Part shown: positions 28,444-39,081 of the stretch, piece by piece
Layout: each line of letters opens with the position of its first letter
How positions within the stretch are numbered: position 1 is the first letter of the stretch
Origin: Candidatus Kapaibacterium sp.
GTDB lineage: Bacteria; Bacteroidota; Ignavibacteria; Kapaibacteriales; NICIL-2
Reading direction: 5' to 3'
Length of the DNA stretch: 64,000 nt
Assembly: GCA_025055755.1 (NCBI GenBank)
Contig: JANWWF010000001.1
Location: 90,915-154,914, forward strand
Position numbers and translations under genes: made by a program
The notes under the pieces: generated by a model
Databases searched by the model: none
The model's input: the letters and a program-made list of their open reading frames with translations, nothing else
Told to the model about the DNA's origin: nothing

Positions 28444-29873
28444 TATGCCTCCTTGTCCACAACCGCCGCTTGGAGATCTGCTTCTGCTACAAGCGTATCA
28501 CCGACATAAGCTTTCGCGTGGAGGGCTATAGTATTGAACCGCTTCCCAGTCATGACAACATCGAGAACGAGCTGGTCTCCCGGCGTTACGGGTTTACGGA
28601 ACTTTGCATTGTTGATTCCCATGAAAAACACAAGTTTGTTCGCATCATACATACCATCCACATTTAGCAGCAAGATACATCCCACTTGTGCCATCGCCTC
28701 AAGAATAAGCACCCCTGGCATGACAGGTCGAACAGGAAAATGTCCAGGAAAATAAGGTTCGTTAATTGTAACATTTTTGATTCCCACGATACGATTGCGC
28801 TCGCTATCAAACTCGATTATGCGGTCAACCATGAGAAATGGGAAGCGGTGGGGCATGATTTTTAGTATGGCATTGACATCCAATACTGCGCCATCACTAC
28901 GCTTTGGCTGGTACCGGCGGAGAAGACGCTTTTGCTCATAATGTTTACGGATTTTTCGTGCAAATTCGATATTACTTGCATGTCCTGGGCGTGCTGCTAA
29001 AATCTGTGCTTTCATGGGCACACCTACTAATGCTAAGTCCCCCATCAAGTCGAGTAACTTGTGGCGAGCAGGCTCATTTTTGTAGCGCAATTGTGCATTG
29101 TTCAAGATTCCATTAGAGCCAAGCACAACATTCCGCTCTATACCAAGTTTTCGGAGCAAAGCGCGAAGCTGCTCATCGCTCATTTCTCGATCGACAATAA
29201 CAATTGCATTATCCAGATTCCCTCCCCGAATAAGCCCTTGATCCCAAAGCATTTCGACTTCATGCAGGAAGCAAAAAGTCCGTGCCGGAGCAAACTCGGT
29301 GACAAATTCTTTTTCCAAATTGAATAGCCCCGTATGCTGGCTGCCAAGCGCTGGATTGTTATAGTCAATCATAACCGTTATGCGGTAATCATCGTTTGGT
29401 AGAGCGACTAAGTCCACTCCCTTTTCTTCGTTCGTATAGCGTATCGGTTGGTCGAAAACTAAATAATCGCGGGGTGCAGACTGTTCCACGATCGTGGTCT
29501 TCTGCAGAGTCTCAACAAATGGAAGAGCACTTCCATCCCCTACTGGAGGCTCATTTGCGGTAAGTTCCATCCGACAATTGTCAATTTGCAACCCAACCAA
29601 TGCCGCTAAGACGTGCTCAACCGTATGAACTGATACGCCCTCGTATGAAATTGTTGTCCCTCGAGCTATATCTGTCACATAATCAACAAGCGCTGGAATC
29701 TCTGGGCTATTTGGTACATCTGTCCGGACAAATCGGTAACCGTAATTTTCTGGCGCTGGATGAAAAGTGATTGTTGATGGATTGCCCGTATGTAATCCAA
29801 CACCGGAAAAGCTTACTGCCTCGCGAATGGTTCGCTGTCGGTCAACCATAGCAACAAAAAACTCACTGTACAA
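28443..29873 (-). CDS. lpxC-fabZ: Bifunctional UDP-3-O-acyl-N-acetylglucosamine deacetylase / 3-hydroxyacyl-ACP dehydratase
   Basis: N-terminal LpxC ('VSFSGVGLHTG', 'VEHVLAALVGLQIDNC', 'RHKLLDLMGDLAL') fused to FabZ ('ILKIMPHRFPFLMVDRI', 'NEPYFPGHFPVRPVMPGVLILEAMAQ'). Confidence 0.95.
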   Translation of the reverse strand: MYSEFFVAMVDRQRTIREAVSFSGVGLHTGNPSTITFHPAPENYGYRFVRTDVPNSPEIPALVDYVTDIARGTTISYEGVSVHTVEHVLAALVGLQIDNCRMELTANEPPVGDGSALPFVETLQKTTIVEQSAPRDYLVFDQPIRYTNEEKGVDLVALPNDDYRITVMIDYNNPALGSQHTGLFNLEKEFVTEFAPARTFCFLHEVEMLWDQGLIRGGNLDNAIVIVDREMSDEQLRALLRKLGIERNVVLGSNGILNNAQLRYKNEPARHKLLDLMGDLALVGVPMKAQILAARPGHASNIEFARKIRKHYEQKRLLRRYQPKRSDGAVLDVNAILKIMPHRFPFLMVDRIIEFDSERNRIVGIKNVTINEPYFPGHFPVRPVMPGVLILEAMAQVGCILLLNVDGMYDANKLVFFMGINNAKFRKPVTPGDQLVLDVVMTGKRFNTIALHAKAYVGDTLVAEADLQAAVVDKEA

Positions 29874-29902
29874 ATTTACCCACGCTCAACAGGGAAGAAG
29901 CT

Positions 29903-30991
29903 CTACTCTTGTTCGTCGCGAAGTTGGTCGGTTGGTTTTGGTGCTAACTTATGAACAAGTGAATCCAATATTGGCTCCAACTCTATCAGCCGCCGTAGCA
30001 CCGCTTCACTCCGAAGACGACGCTTTAACTCTACCGCTGGCGTACCACTGTACTCACCAGGCTGCAGAATAGATTTTGAAACTCCTGACTGCGCTCCAAT
30101 TGTCACCTCATCGGTGGTGCGAATGTGTCCAGTAAGTCCTGCTTGTCCGCCAATGCGATTTCGCCTCCCGACCCGTGTACTCCCAGCAATACCCACTTGG
30201 GCTGCAATAGCAGTATGTTCCCCAACTTCAACATTATGAGCGATGTGAACCAGGTTGTCAATTTTCGTCCCCCTTCGAATAATTGTCGAACCAAGCAAAC
30301 CGCGATCAATACACGTGTTTGCACCAATGTCAACATCATCTTCGATAACAACATTTCCGACATGATATAGCCGGTGATACTGCCCCTCGAACTCAGCATA
30401 GCCGAACCCTTCAGACCCAATAACTGCACCGTGCCCTACATAGCACCGCATTCCTATAACAGTACCATGACAGATGACGGCTCCAGATTCTATCACTGTG
30501 TCTTCTCCGATAGTAACGTTATCTTCAACTACTACGTTACATCCAATTTCAACGTTTTCCCCGATGACACAGTGCTCTCCAATAACCACACCAGCCGCAA
30601 TACGGGCAGTCTTCGCAATTGAGCTCGACGGCGCAATTGAAGCAGTGTGATGAATTATTCCTCCCGCTGGTTTACTGATTGAAACAACGTGAGCTAATAC
30701 TCGAGCGAATGCATAATCCGGCTTCGGATGAATCAACGCTCGAACTCCAGGAGGTAAATGAGGTGCAAACCGCTCAGTTGTAAGTACTACGCCAGCTTGC
30801 GTAGTAGCTGCCAAGGGCAGGAATTCCTCTCGTGCAAGGAATGATAAGTGGTCAGCTTGTGCTGTATCTAAAGGAGCAACGCCAGTAATTATAGTGTCAG
30901 TGCCACCGTCTATGGGGACACCAATGATATTTGCAATTTCTGCGAGAGTAAGGTGGAATTTCATTTTCGATTCGTGTATTGTGGACATCAT
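29903..30991 (-). CDS. lpxD: UDP-3-O-(3-hydroxymyristoyl)glucosamine N-acyltransferase
   Basis: LpxD N-terminal domain plus hexapeptide repeats 'GHGAVIGSEGFGYAEFEGQYHRLYHVGNVVIEDDVDIGANTCIDRG'. Confidence 0.95.
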   Translation of the reverse strand: MMSTIHESKMKFHLTLAEIANIIGVPIDGGTDTIITGVAPLDTAQADHLSFLAREEFLPLAATTQAGVVLTTERFAPHLPPGVRALIHPKPDYAFARVLAHVVSISKPAGGIIHHTASIAPSSSIAKTARIAAGVVIGEHCVIGENVEIGCNVVVEDNVTIGEDTVIESGAVICHGTVIGMRCYVGHGAVIGSEGFGYAEFEGQYHRLYHVGNVVIEDDVDIGANTCIDRGLLGSTIIRRGTKIDNLVHIAHNVEVGEHTAIAAQVGIAGSTRVGRRNRIGGQAGLTGHIRTTDEVTIGAQSGVSKSILQPGEYSGTPAVELKRRLRSEAVLRRLIELEPILDSLVHKLAPKPTDQLRDEQE

Positions 30992-31677
30992 CAGCGCGGA
31001 ATTTCATTTGTCGAAGATTCTGGAGTTGGCTCACCACCCCGACTACGTTTGCGGGGAGAAGGAGGTGATTGTTTTTGTCGTTCAGCTTTGTTTCGTGGAT
31101 CCTCCTCGATAGCCTTCGCAAGCTCTTTTTCCAGGTCCTCGGATGCTATGTTTAATTTCTTGAGTACTTTCACCGTTAAGTCATATTTGGGATTGACGTA
31201 TGGAATAATCTGTGTACTTTTATCAAGAACTATATCATACCCTTCATTTGCTGCTACATCTTGGACTGCAGCGAAGAGCTTTTCCTCCACAGGACGAAGA
31301 ATAAGTTGCGTTTGCTGGTCGTATTCTCCACCTGGTTCAAATTTCTGTTTCAAGAAACGCTCTCGCTCATCTTTGAGGCGACTTAATTCGGCTTCCTTCT
31401 GCAAACGCTCCTCGACGCTCCAGACAAGACGATTTTTTTTGATTTCAGCGTCCAATTGCTCAATGGCCTTAAGTCGCTCTGCAGCTTCTCGCTTCCAATC
31501 GTCTACTAAACTTTGGAGGCGCTGCTCCGCTTGCTGCATTTCAGGCCACCGCGAGCGTATTGCGTCAGAGGCAATATAGCCAACCTTTTGACTGAATGCA
31601 CTATATACACAAAAAAGGGCTATGAATGTACTCCACGATAACGGTAGGCAGCCCAAACAAAAAAGCTTACTTACCAC
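30991..31677 (-). CDS. OmpH/Skp family periplasmic chaperone (copy 2)
   Basis: OmpH-like 'FSQKVGYIASDAIRSRWPEMQQAEQRLQSLVDDW'; likely GTG start at 31677 overlapping the stop of the upstream ompH; ORF track start 31785 is probably too long. Confidence 0.8.
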   Translation of the reverse strand: MVSKLFCLGCLPLSWSTFIALFCVYSAFSQKVGYIASDAIRSRWPEMQQAEQRLQSLVDDWKREAAERLKAIEQLDAEIKKNRLVWSVEERLQKEAELSRLKDERERFLKQKFEPGGEYDQQTQLILRPVEEKLFAAVQDVAANEGYDIVLDKSTQIIPYVNPKYDLTVKVLKKLNIASEDLEKELAKAIEEDPRNKAERQKQSPPSPRKRSRGGEPTPESSTNEIPR

Positions 31678-32203
31678 GCTTGATACGATCGAGGACCTTG
31701 TACGTGATGTCTGCTTTATCTTCTGCATACAGGAGAAAGCTTGAGCCACGGTCGAAGACGAAGTTATATCGCTCTTCTTTTGCAACCGCAGCCACTGCTT
31801 CTTGTACTTTTTTCAATATTGGACTGAGCAACGAATCTCGTCGCCGAGCAAGCTCTCCCTGAAGGCCAAACTTCTCTTCCTGATACAAGGCGTATTGTTG
31901 CTGAAGAGCGCGCAATTCGTCTTCTTCCTTGCGCTGCGCATCTGCGGTCATCATCGCTTTGCTTTTTTGATACTGCTCAAAGCGTTCTTTGAAGCGTGTC
32001 TCCATCATTTGTAGGGTATCAAGGTATCGTTTCCGCAGTTCTGTCAACTCGCGGTCTGCCGCTACGGCTTCAGGTAATTCTTTGGCGATCTTTTCTAAGT
32101 CTGCCACTGCTATCCGCAGCGTTGATTCCTTACTCCCCGCATCCTTTTGAGCAAATGCAAGTGATACAAGGAAAATTGCTACACTCAGCACACGGACAAG
32201 CAT
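31667..32203 (-). CDS. OmpH/Skp family periplasmic chaperone (copy 1)
   Basis: Signal peptide and OmpH coiled-coil sequence; directly downstream of bamA. Confidence 0.85.
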   Translation of the reverse strand: MLVRVLSVAIFLVSLAFAQKDAGSKESTLRIAVADLEKIAKELPEAVAADRELTELRKRYLDTLQMMETRFKERFEQYQKSKAMMTADAQRKEEDELRALQQQYALYQEEKFGLQGELARRRDSLLSPILKKVQEAVAAVAKEERYNFVFDRGSSFLLYAEDKADITYKVLDRIKRGK

Positions 32204-32236
32204 AGAATTAGAGACGATTAGTGAAACACATTCAGG

Positions 32237-34594
32237 TCACCGATTACCGAATTGGATGTGGAAGTTCCATCCACCCCGCTTTCCAGTGACATTGTCAATA
32301 TCAAACCCATACGCGTAATCAAATCCAATAAGCCCAATTGGATTAAGCAATATACGCATTCCGACTCCCGCTGAGCGTTTTAAGCTAAATAGATCTGCTT
32401 CACGTAGTTTAGGCCATGCATTTCCTGCTTCCGCAAATGCAAGAACGTAGATCGGCATTGGATTCAGAGAAAGCGCAAAGCGCAGCTCTGCAGTTTGACG
32501 GAAGTAGCTCAAATTGTTGTTGCCTGGCACCCCAACGCTGCGATCTGTGTAGCCACGAAGAGGGACAACGTTTATTCCTGCAATCCCATTGCCTCCCATT
32601 GCATAGTATTGGATAAGGGGAATAACTCCATTAGGACGAGAACCTAATCGCCCAACATTTCCAAACTCGGTGTTGAGATAAAGAACTAAGCGGTCAAACC
32701 CTTCAATTTGAAGGAGTGGATTAACAAATTCAATTTGTAGCTCGTTCTTCAGAAAATCTGACGAGCCAATACCGATTGCGCCCAGCGATGCTTGCAACGT
32801 CCAACGGAAGCGCGAACCGCTGGAAGGAAAAATGAGATTATCAAAACTGATTCGACTGATTGTCTGCATGATGGATATTTCATCAAACGTACGGGTTGGT
32901 TCCAGTGTTTGTGTGTACTCTACTTGCCGTTGATACGTGACAGACCAGTCTCCTCGGAAAAAATCATCTGGGAAACGGAAACGGCGTCCGATGTTAATCG
33001 TTCCGCCAGTCCGCCGTCCCTCTATGTTCCAGAAATAACGTGTATCATACACATTGAAGCCAACCGATGTTGGTTGGCCCCAAAGCCAGGGCTCAGCAAA
33101 GCTTAAGCTAAAGGTTTGGAATCGATTCCCCTGGCCAAAATCCCATTGAAAACTAAATACCTGCCCTGCCCCCCCGAGCAGAGGATTGCTAATATCAAAA
33201 TTGTTGAATGCAATCCCAATAGAGCCAGTCAGTCCAAATTGTCCAGCGTAGCCTATCGATGCATTGAGCACGTCAGTAGAACGCTCTTCAACTTGATAGA
33301 TTAAATCAACAGCGCTTGACATACCAGGAACCCGCCGAACATCCGGACGAAGCTTCTCTGGATTAAAGAAGTTCAATACACCAAGTCCTTTTACCGAACG
33401 AATTATTGCAGCGCGGTTGAAATAATCCCCAGGACGAGTAAACAACTCCCGCCGTATAACACGATCTTGTGTCTTTGTATTTCCCACAATGTCTACGCGC
33501 CGGATTGTAAAGCGGTCACGTTCATAAATATGCACAAATAGATCAACGCTATCGCTCGCAGCCCGGCGGAATTCGTAGAGGACTGTAGCTTCAAGATACC
33601 CGTTATCCAAGTATAACGCACGAATCTCTGTTTGATCTTCGTTTCCATTGATGTTTTTTTCAATTCGGTCCATATCAACTGGACTTCCCAGCTCAACTCC
33701 TAAGCGCCGCTCAAGCAATTCAGATGGGAATACTGTATTGCCGTCAAAACGAACAGAGCGAAGGTAATATCGGTTTCCCTCTTGCAGCGTGATAGCAATA
33801 TCAACAGCTTTTGACTCTCGATCAATGATGAACTCAGTGTTTATCGTGTCTGCATCAATGTATCCCCGTGAATGGTAATAGCGGAGTATGGCTGGAACAT
33901 CCTTCTCATAAAATTTTTTCCGATCGAAAGTTGCTGAACGCCAAAACTGCCACCATTGCTTTGGTTTGTTTTCCTCCAATGCCGACAACAAGTCGTCCTG
34001 TGTGAAGGCACGAGCTCCGACGAAGCTTACACTGCGCACTTTATACTCATCCCCTTCAGTGATTGTCACGATAAGGTCTACATAGCCAGGCTGCTTTGCA
34101 GTAACCGTATCAACCTGGACATCAGCAAAGAGCAAGCCTTCTTTCTCGTATAACCGGAGTATCTTATTGCGTATGAGTGCCACTTCATGGTAGGGCAATA
34201 ACTCACCTGTCGTCTTACCCACGGCGTCTCGGATTTTTTCCAAGCTTATCTCTTTGTTTCCCCGAATTTCGACAGCATTGTATCGTGGTACTTCTCGTAC
34301 TATGATTTTGAGAAAAACCCCAAGCGAGGTTACCTTATCGACAACTATTTTAACGTCAGCAAATTGTCGTCGCAGCCATAGGTTGCGTATTGCTTGTTGA
34401 AGAACGTCTGAACGCGGATCAAGCCGATCACCGACTCGAATCTGCGCAATCGCCAATATTGTGGCTGCATCAACAAAACGATTCCCCTCAACACTAACCC
34501 CAGCAACACGCGGATAGTCCTGGCTTACAAGGGCGAAGCCATATGTGCTGCACACCCATGTAAGACATACTAAACTCCAGATTAACTCTCTCAT
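32237..34594 (-). CDS. bamA: Outer membrane protein assembly factor BamA
   Basis: POTRA repeats and C-terminal barrel 'GLDYAYGFD..GFHIQFGNR'-type ending ('FDYAYGFDIDNVTGKRGGWNFHIQFGNR'), 'RGYTDRSVGVPG' motif. Confidence 0.95.
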   Translation of the reverse strand: MRELIWSLVCLTWVCSTYGFALVSQDYPRVAGVSVEGNRFVDAATILAIAQIRVGDRLDPRSDVLQQAIRNLWLRRQFADVKIVVDKVTSLGVFLKIIVREVPRYNAVEIRGNKEISLEKIRDAVGKTTGELLPYHEVALIRNKILRLYEKEGLLFADVQVDTVTAKQPGYVDLIVTITEGDEYKVRSVSFVGARAFTQDDLLSALEENKPKQWWQFWRSATFDRKKFYEKDVPAILRYYHSRGYIDADTINTEFIIDRESKAVDIAITLQEGNRYYLRSVRFDGNTVFPSELLERRLGVELGSPVDMDRIEKNINGNEDQTEIRALYLDNGYLEATVLYEFRRAASDSVDLFVHIYERDRFTIRRVDIVGNTKTQDRVIRRELFTRPGDYFNRAAIIRSVKGLGVLNFFNPEKLRPDVRRVPGMSSAVDLIYQVEERSTDVLNASIGYAGQFGLTGSIGIAFNNFDISNPLLGGAGQVFSFQWDFGQGNRFQTFSLSFAEPWLWGQPTSVGFNVYDTRYFWNIEGRRTGGTINIGRRFRFPDDFFRGDWSVTYQRQVEYTQTLEPTRTFDEISIMQTISRISFDNLIFPSSGSRFRWTLQASLGAIGIGSSDFLKNELQIEFVNPLLQIEGFDRLVLYLNTEFGNVGRLGSRPNGVIPLIQYYAMGGNGIAGINVVPLRGYTDRSVGVPGNNNLSYFRQTAELRFALSLNPMPIYVLAFAEAGNAWPKLREADLFSLKRSAGVGMRILLNPIGLIGFDYAYGFDIDNVTGKRGGWNFHIQFGNR

Positions 34595-35457
34595 GCCCTA
34601 CGTCTTGCGAGAAAATCAAAAAGACTACTTAAGTATGAACGGGTACTCGGCATGCCACTCTCATCCCAGGAAAGCTGCTCGCTAGTCATACCAAACCGCC
34701 GTTCTCGGCGTGCATACTCTGCTAGTGCTGTATAGTACTCTTGGCGGCGGAAATCTGGCCAAAGCGTCTCTGTTGTGTAAATTTCTGTGTAGGCAATTTC
34801 CCATAGTAAAAAGTTACTTATACGCTGCTCACCGCTGGTACGAATAAGCAAATCGGGTTCTGGTAATCCATGGGTAGATAAGTATGAGCTCACCAGATTT
34901 TCATTGATGTCCTCAGGCGAGAGCTTGCCACGACGAACATCAAGGGAAATCAATTGAATAGCACGGACTAAATCCCATCGTCCGCTATAGCTCAATGCAA
35001 GTGTTAGAACAAGCCCTGTATTATCTCGAGTGCGTTCAATTGCAGTAGCGAGTATACGCTGTACTCTTTTAGGGAGAGCAGCAATTTTGCCAATGGCATT
35101 GAGCCGCACATTATTCTGATCGAGCTCCTCCAGTTCAGTCTCGAGATAGTACTCAAGTAACCGCATAAGGGCATTGACTTCTGCTTGAGGGCGTCTCCAG
35201 TTTTCTGTACTGAATGCATAGAGGGTTAAATACTCTACCCCTAACTCAGCTGATGCTTTGACAATGTCGCGCACAGATTCTATACCTTCGCAATGTCCAG
35301 CTATGCGCGGCAACTTTCTTCCCACCGCCCAACGGCCATTTCCATCCATGATAATTGCCACATGGCGCGGCAATCGTTCTAATTGAAGCAGTGCGTTCTG
35401 CTGCTCAATATCCTGCTCAGTACGTTCGCTGAGCCATTGCTGTGGTCTGCCTACCAT
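34591..35457 (-). CDS. uppS: Isoprenyl transferase (undecaprenyl diphosphate synthase)
   Basis: 'LPRHVAIIMDGNGRWAVGRKLPRIAGHCEG', 'LTLYAFSTENWRRP', 'PDLLIRTSGEQRISNFLLWEIAYTE'; likely ATG 35457. Confidence 0.95.
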   Translation of the reverse strand: MVGRPQQWLSERTEQDIEQQNALLQLERLPRHVAIIMDGNGRWAVGRKLPRIAGHCEGIESVRDIVKASAELGVEYLTLYAFSTENWRRPQAEVNALMRLLEYYLETELEELDQNNVRLNAIGKIAALPKRVQRILATAIERTRDNTGLVLTLALSYSGRWDLVRAIQLISLDVRRGKLSPEDINENLVSSYLSTHGLPEPDLLIRTSGEQRISNFLLWEIAYTEIYTTETLWPDFRRQEYYTALAEYARRERRFGMTSEQLSWDESGMPSTRSYLSSLFDFLARRRA

Positions 35458-35634
35458 GTACTGCAATTGATGTACTCTACAAGCATGCGAAAATAGCGCA
35501 CCTCTTTGGTACACGCTAAAGATCTTCAAATAGATGCGAAATACGCAGTATATTTGTGCACTTTTGTCGTTTATTGTTTTTCTGCTCACACCATAGCTGG
35601 TGGATGGAGGAGTATCATTACGGAGAGGTTCGTG

Positions 35635-35976
35635 ATGCCATCAAACGTCACGAAGGCTGAACTAGTTGATTACATTGCCTCTAAAACTGGCTTAACCAAA
35701 TTGGAGGTTAAGGCTGTTGTCGAGGGATTTCTCGATGGAATTAAACAAGCGATGTTCCAGGGACGCCGTATTGAAATTCGTGGATTTGGCGTCTTTTCTG
35801 TAAAAGCACGCCGAGCACGCATGGCACGGAATCCACGAACTGGTGAGCAGGTTCCCCTTGGTGAACGATACATACCTGCGTTTCGTCCTTCAGACGAATT
35901 CATCTCTGAGGTCGATAGCACCATCAAGGAACGTATCTCTTCCGGTGGGCAGAGCTCTGAGTCACAGGATAACTAA
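35635..35976 (+). CDS. HU/IHF family DNA-binding protein
   Basis: 'MPSNVTKAELVDYIASKTGLTKLEVKAVVEGFLDGI...RIEIRGFGVFSVKARRARMARNPRTGEQVPL'; purine-rich RBS GGAGAGG upstream of ATG 35635. Confidence 0.95.
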   Translation: MPSNVTKAELVDYIASKTGLTKLEVKAVVEGFLDGIKQAMFQGRRIEIRGFGVFSVKARRARMARNPRTGEQVPLGERYIPAFRPSDEFISEVDSTIKERISSGGQSSESQDN

Positions 35977-35994
35977 TGGCTTGATTTTGACACC

Positions 35995-36618
35995 TTGAGA
36001 ACAAACGTGCGGATATGGATAGTGCTTGGAGGGATTGCCTTGGGGATTGCGGTGGGAAGCTTTGCTGTACGGCAGGTAATTATCGCAGAGCATCAGAGAG
36101 AAGGTCGCCAAAAACATGCTCAACAAATTGCTGAGCAAATAGCCCAATTACAGCAGGCTATTCGTATAAAAGAACAGCGTCGTCAGCAACAACAAATGCT
36201 CGATACTCTTATACGTATGCTTGCGAAGAACCCAGAAGACACGGCACTTATTGTTCCAATCGCTAATCTCATGCTTCAGACGGGCGATACGCTTGGCGCA
36301 CTTCGATTTTACCGCCGGTATGTTGATACTGCCAAAGGAGAAAATGTAGTAGCCCTAACGGACTATGCATACTTACTTTACGTACTCGGCGACCGAGAAC
36401 GCGGCAAATTCCTTACCCTACAAGCACTCTCTCGTGCACCATCGTACCAAGTAGCTCTTTACAACATGGGTGTCATGGAGTTCGATCAACGTCGCTATAC
36501 ACAAGCAATTCGATGGATGAAGCAGTGTCGCCAAGCCGATTCCCTCTCCCCGTTAGGACAGCTTGCGCAACGTGCAATTGAGCATCTTCGCCAACTGCAG
36601 CTCTCGTCAGATCAATGA
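35995..36618 (+). CDS. Tetratricopeptide-repeat, single-TM protein
   Basis: N-terminal TM segment, basic/coiled region, TPR-like 'DTLGALRFYRRYVDTAKGENVVALTDYAYLLYVLGDRERG'; probable TTG start. Confidence 0.65.
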   Translation: MRTNVRIWIVLGGIALGIAVGSFAVRQVIIAEHQREGRQKHAQQIAEQIAQLQQAIRIKEQRRQQQQMLDTLIRMLAKNPEDTALIVPIANLMLQTGDTLGALRFYRRYVDTAKGENVVALTDYAYLLYVLGDRERGKFLTLQALSRAPSYQVALYNMGVMEFDQRRYTQAIRWMKQCRQADSLSPLGQLAQRAIEHLRQLQLSSDQ

Positions 36619-36658
36619 AAATCACCACGGTTGTTTCACTATATGGAGGATAGCTCAT

Positions 36659-36754
36659 ATGCCCTGTGGACGGAAACGCAAACGCCATAAGATGGCCACA
36701 CACAAACGAAAAAAACGCCTGCGAAAGAACAGACACAAAAAGAAGAAACGCTAA
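36659..36754 (+). CDS. 31-aa very basic protein resembling mS38/bS22 (AURKAIP1/COX24 C-terminal) ribosomal proteins
   Basis: MPCGRKRKRHKMATHKRKKRLRKNRHKKKKR with RBS-like GGAGGA at 36645-36650; shorter than the ORF-track entry 36563..36754 that contains it. Confidence 0.65.
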   Translation: MPCGRKRKRHKMATHKRKKRLRKNRHKKKKR

Positions 36755-36778
36755 CGGTTACTGGGCTTCATGCAATAA

Positions 36779-37813
<1,035 letters not shown>

Positions 37814-37827
37814 CCATCAATGCAACC

Positions 37828-39018
37828 ATGATACGTCGCCTTTCTGAGCTGGATGTACGGGGCAAGCGAGTGTTAGTTCGAGTTGACTTCAACGTACCGT
37901 TAGCTGAGGATGGCACTGTTCGCGATGATACACGCATTCGAGGAGCATTACCGACTATCCGAGCAATTTTAGAACGGGAAGGAATACCCATACTGATGTC
38001 ACATCTTGGCCGTCCGAAGGGCACCCCTATGGCTCAATTCTCCCTTCGTCCAGTAGCCCAACATTTGGCTGCACTTATCGGTACCACAGTGCATTTTGCA
38101 CCTGACTGCATTGGGCATGTTGCAACTGCTACTGTCTCTCAAGCTCGTCCCAACGAGGTTGTACTTCTGGAAAACCTACGATTCCATCCGGGAGAAGAAG
38201 AAAATGATAGAGATTTTGCTGCTTCGCTTGCCCAGCTCGGAGATGCATATGTCAACGATGCATTCGGCGCTGCTCATCGGGCTCATGCAAGCATTAGTGC
38301 CCTTGCGGAGAATTTTGTTGGCCGCCGAGCTATGGGTTTGCTAATGGAACGCGAAATTCAGTATTTATCACAAGTATTCGCAGCTCCTCGTCGCCCCTTT
38401 GTGGCGATTATTGGTGGCGCAAAAATATCGGACAAAATTCGTGTACTGGAAAATCTCTTGCAGCATGCAGATTTTGTTTTGATTGGTGGAGGAATGGCAA
38501 ATACTTTTCTGGCTGCTCAAGGCCGCAACATCGGGGAGTCAATAGTCGACGAGCGCTTCATTGAGCTTGCACATTCACTCTACGCCCAGTACGCAACAAA
38601 GCTCTACCTTCCAATTGATGCAGTTCTCTCTGACGAATTGAATGATAGCGCAATTACGACTACTCTCAACACCCAGGATATTCCCCCAGATACGGAATTG
38701 AAGATACTCGACATAGGACCTGAAACTGTTCAAAGCTACAGGGACATTATCCAGACTGCTGAATTGGTTGTCTGGAATGGGCCAATGGGAGTGTTTGAAT
38801 TCAAACCGTTTCGTGCTGGAACTCTTGGTATTGCGACAAGTGTTGCAGAAGCAACCGCACGTGGAGCAACAACAATCGTGGGTGGTGGTGACTCAATTGC
38901 AGCGCTTACATTGGCAGGCGTTGCCGATCAAATCACGCATGTATCCACCGGTGGTGGTGCGACGTTAGAATATTTGGAAGGCAAGGTACTGCCAGGTATT
39001 GCAGCACTTGAAGAATAA
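37828..39018 (+). CDS. pgk: Phosphoglycerate kinase
   Basis: 'GKRVLVRVDFNVPL', 'LMSHLGRPKG', 'VLLENLRFHPGEEEND', 'VSTGGGATLEYLEGK'. Confidence 0.97.
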   Translation: MIRRLSELDVRGKRVLVRVDFNVPLAEDGTVRDDTRIRGALPTIRAILEREGIPILMSHLGRPKGTPMAQFSLRPVAQHLAALIGTTVHFAPDCIGHVATATVSQARPNEVVLLENLRFHPGEEENDRDFAASLAQLGDAYVNDAFGAAHRAHASISALAENFVGRRAMGLLMEREIQYLSQVFAAPRRPFVAIIGGAKISDKIRVLENLLQHADFVLIGGGMANTFLAAQGRNIGESIVDERFIELAHSLYAQYATKLYLPIDAVLSDELNDSAITTTLNTQDIPPDTELKILDIGPETVQSYRDIIQTAELVVWNGPMGVFEFKPFRAGTLGIATSVAEATARGATTIVGGGDSIAALTLAGVADQITHVSTGGGATLEYLEGKVLPGIAALEE

Positions 39019-39081
39019 CGCAATTGCATCTCTACCCATCCGTCTTCGATACACCAGAACGTTACATATAATCACGCTGCT

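Noticed and set aside
30953-31579. 208-aa plus-strand ORF
   Set aside because: Fully antisense to ompH genes; Ser/Arg-rich composition typical of shadow ORFs, no recognisable domain.
35549-35556. TATATTTG upstream of the HU gene as a Bacteroidota-type -7 element (TAnnTTTG)
   Set aside because: Matches the short consensus but no convincing -33 element at the right spacing; too weak without transcription start data.
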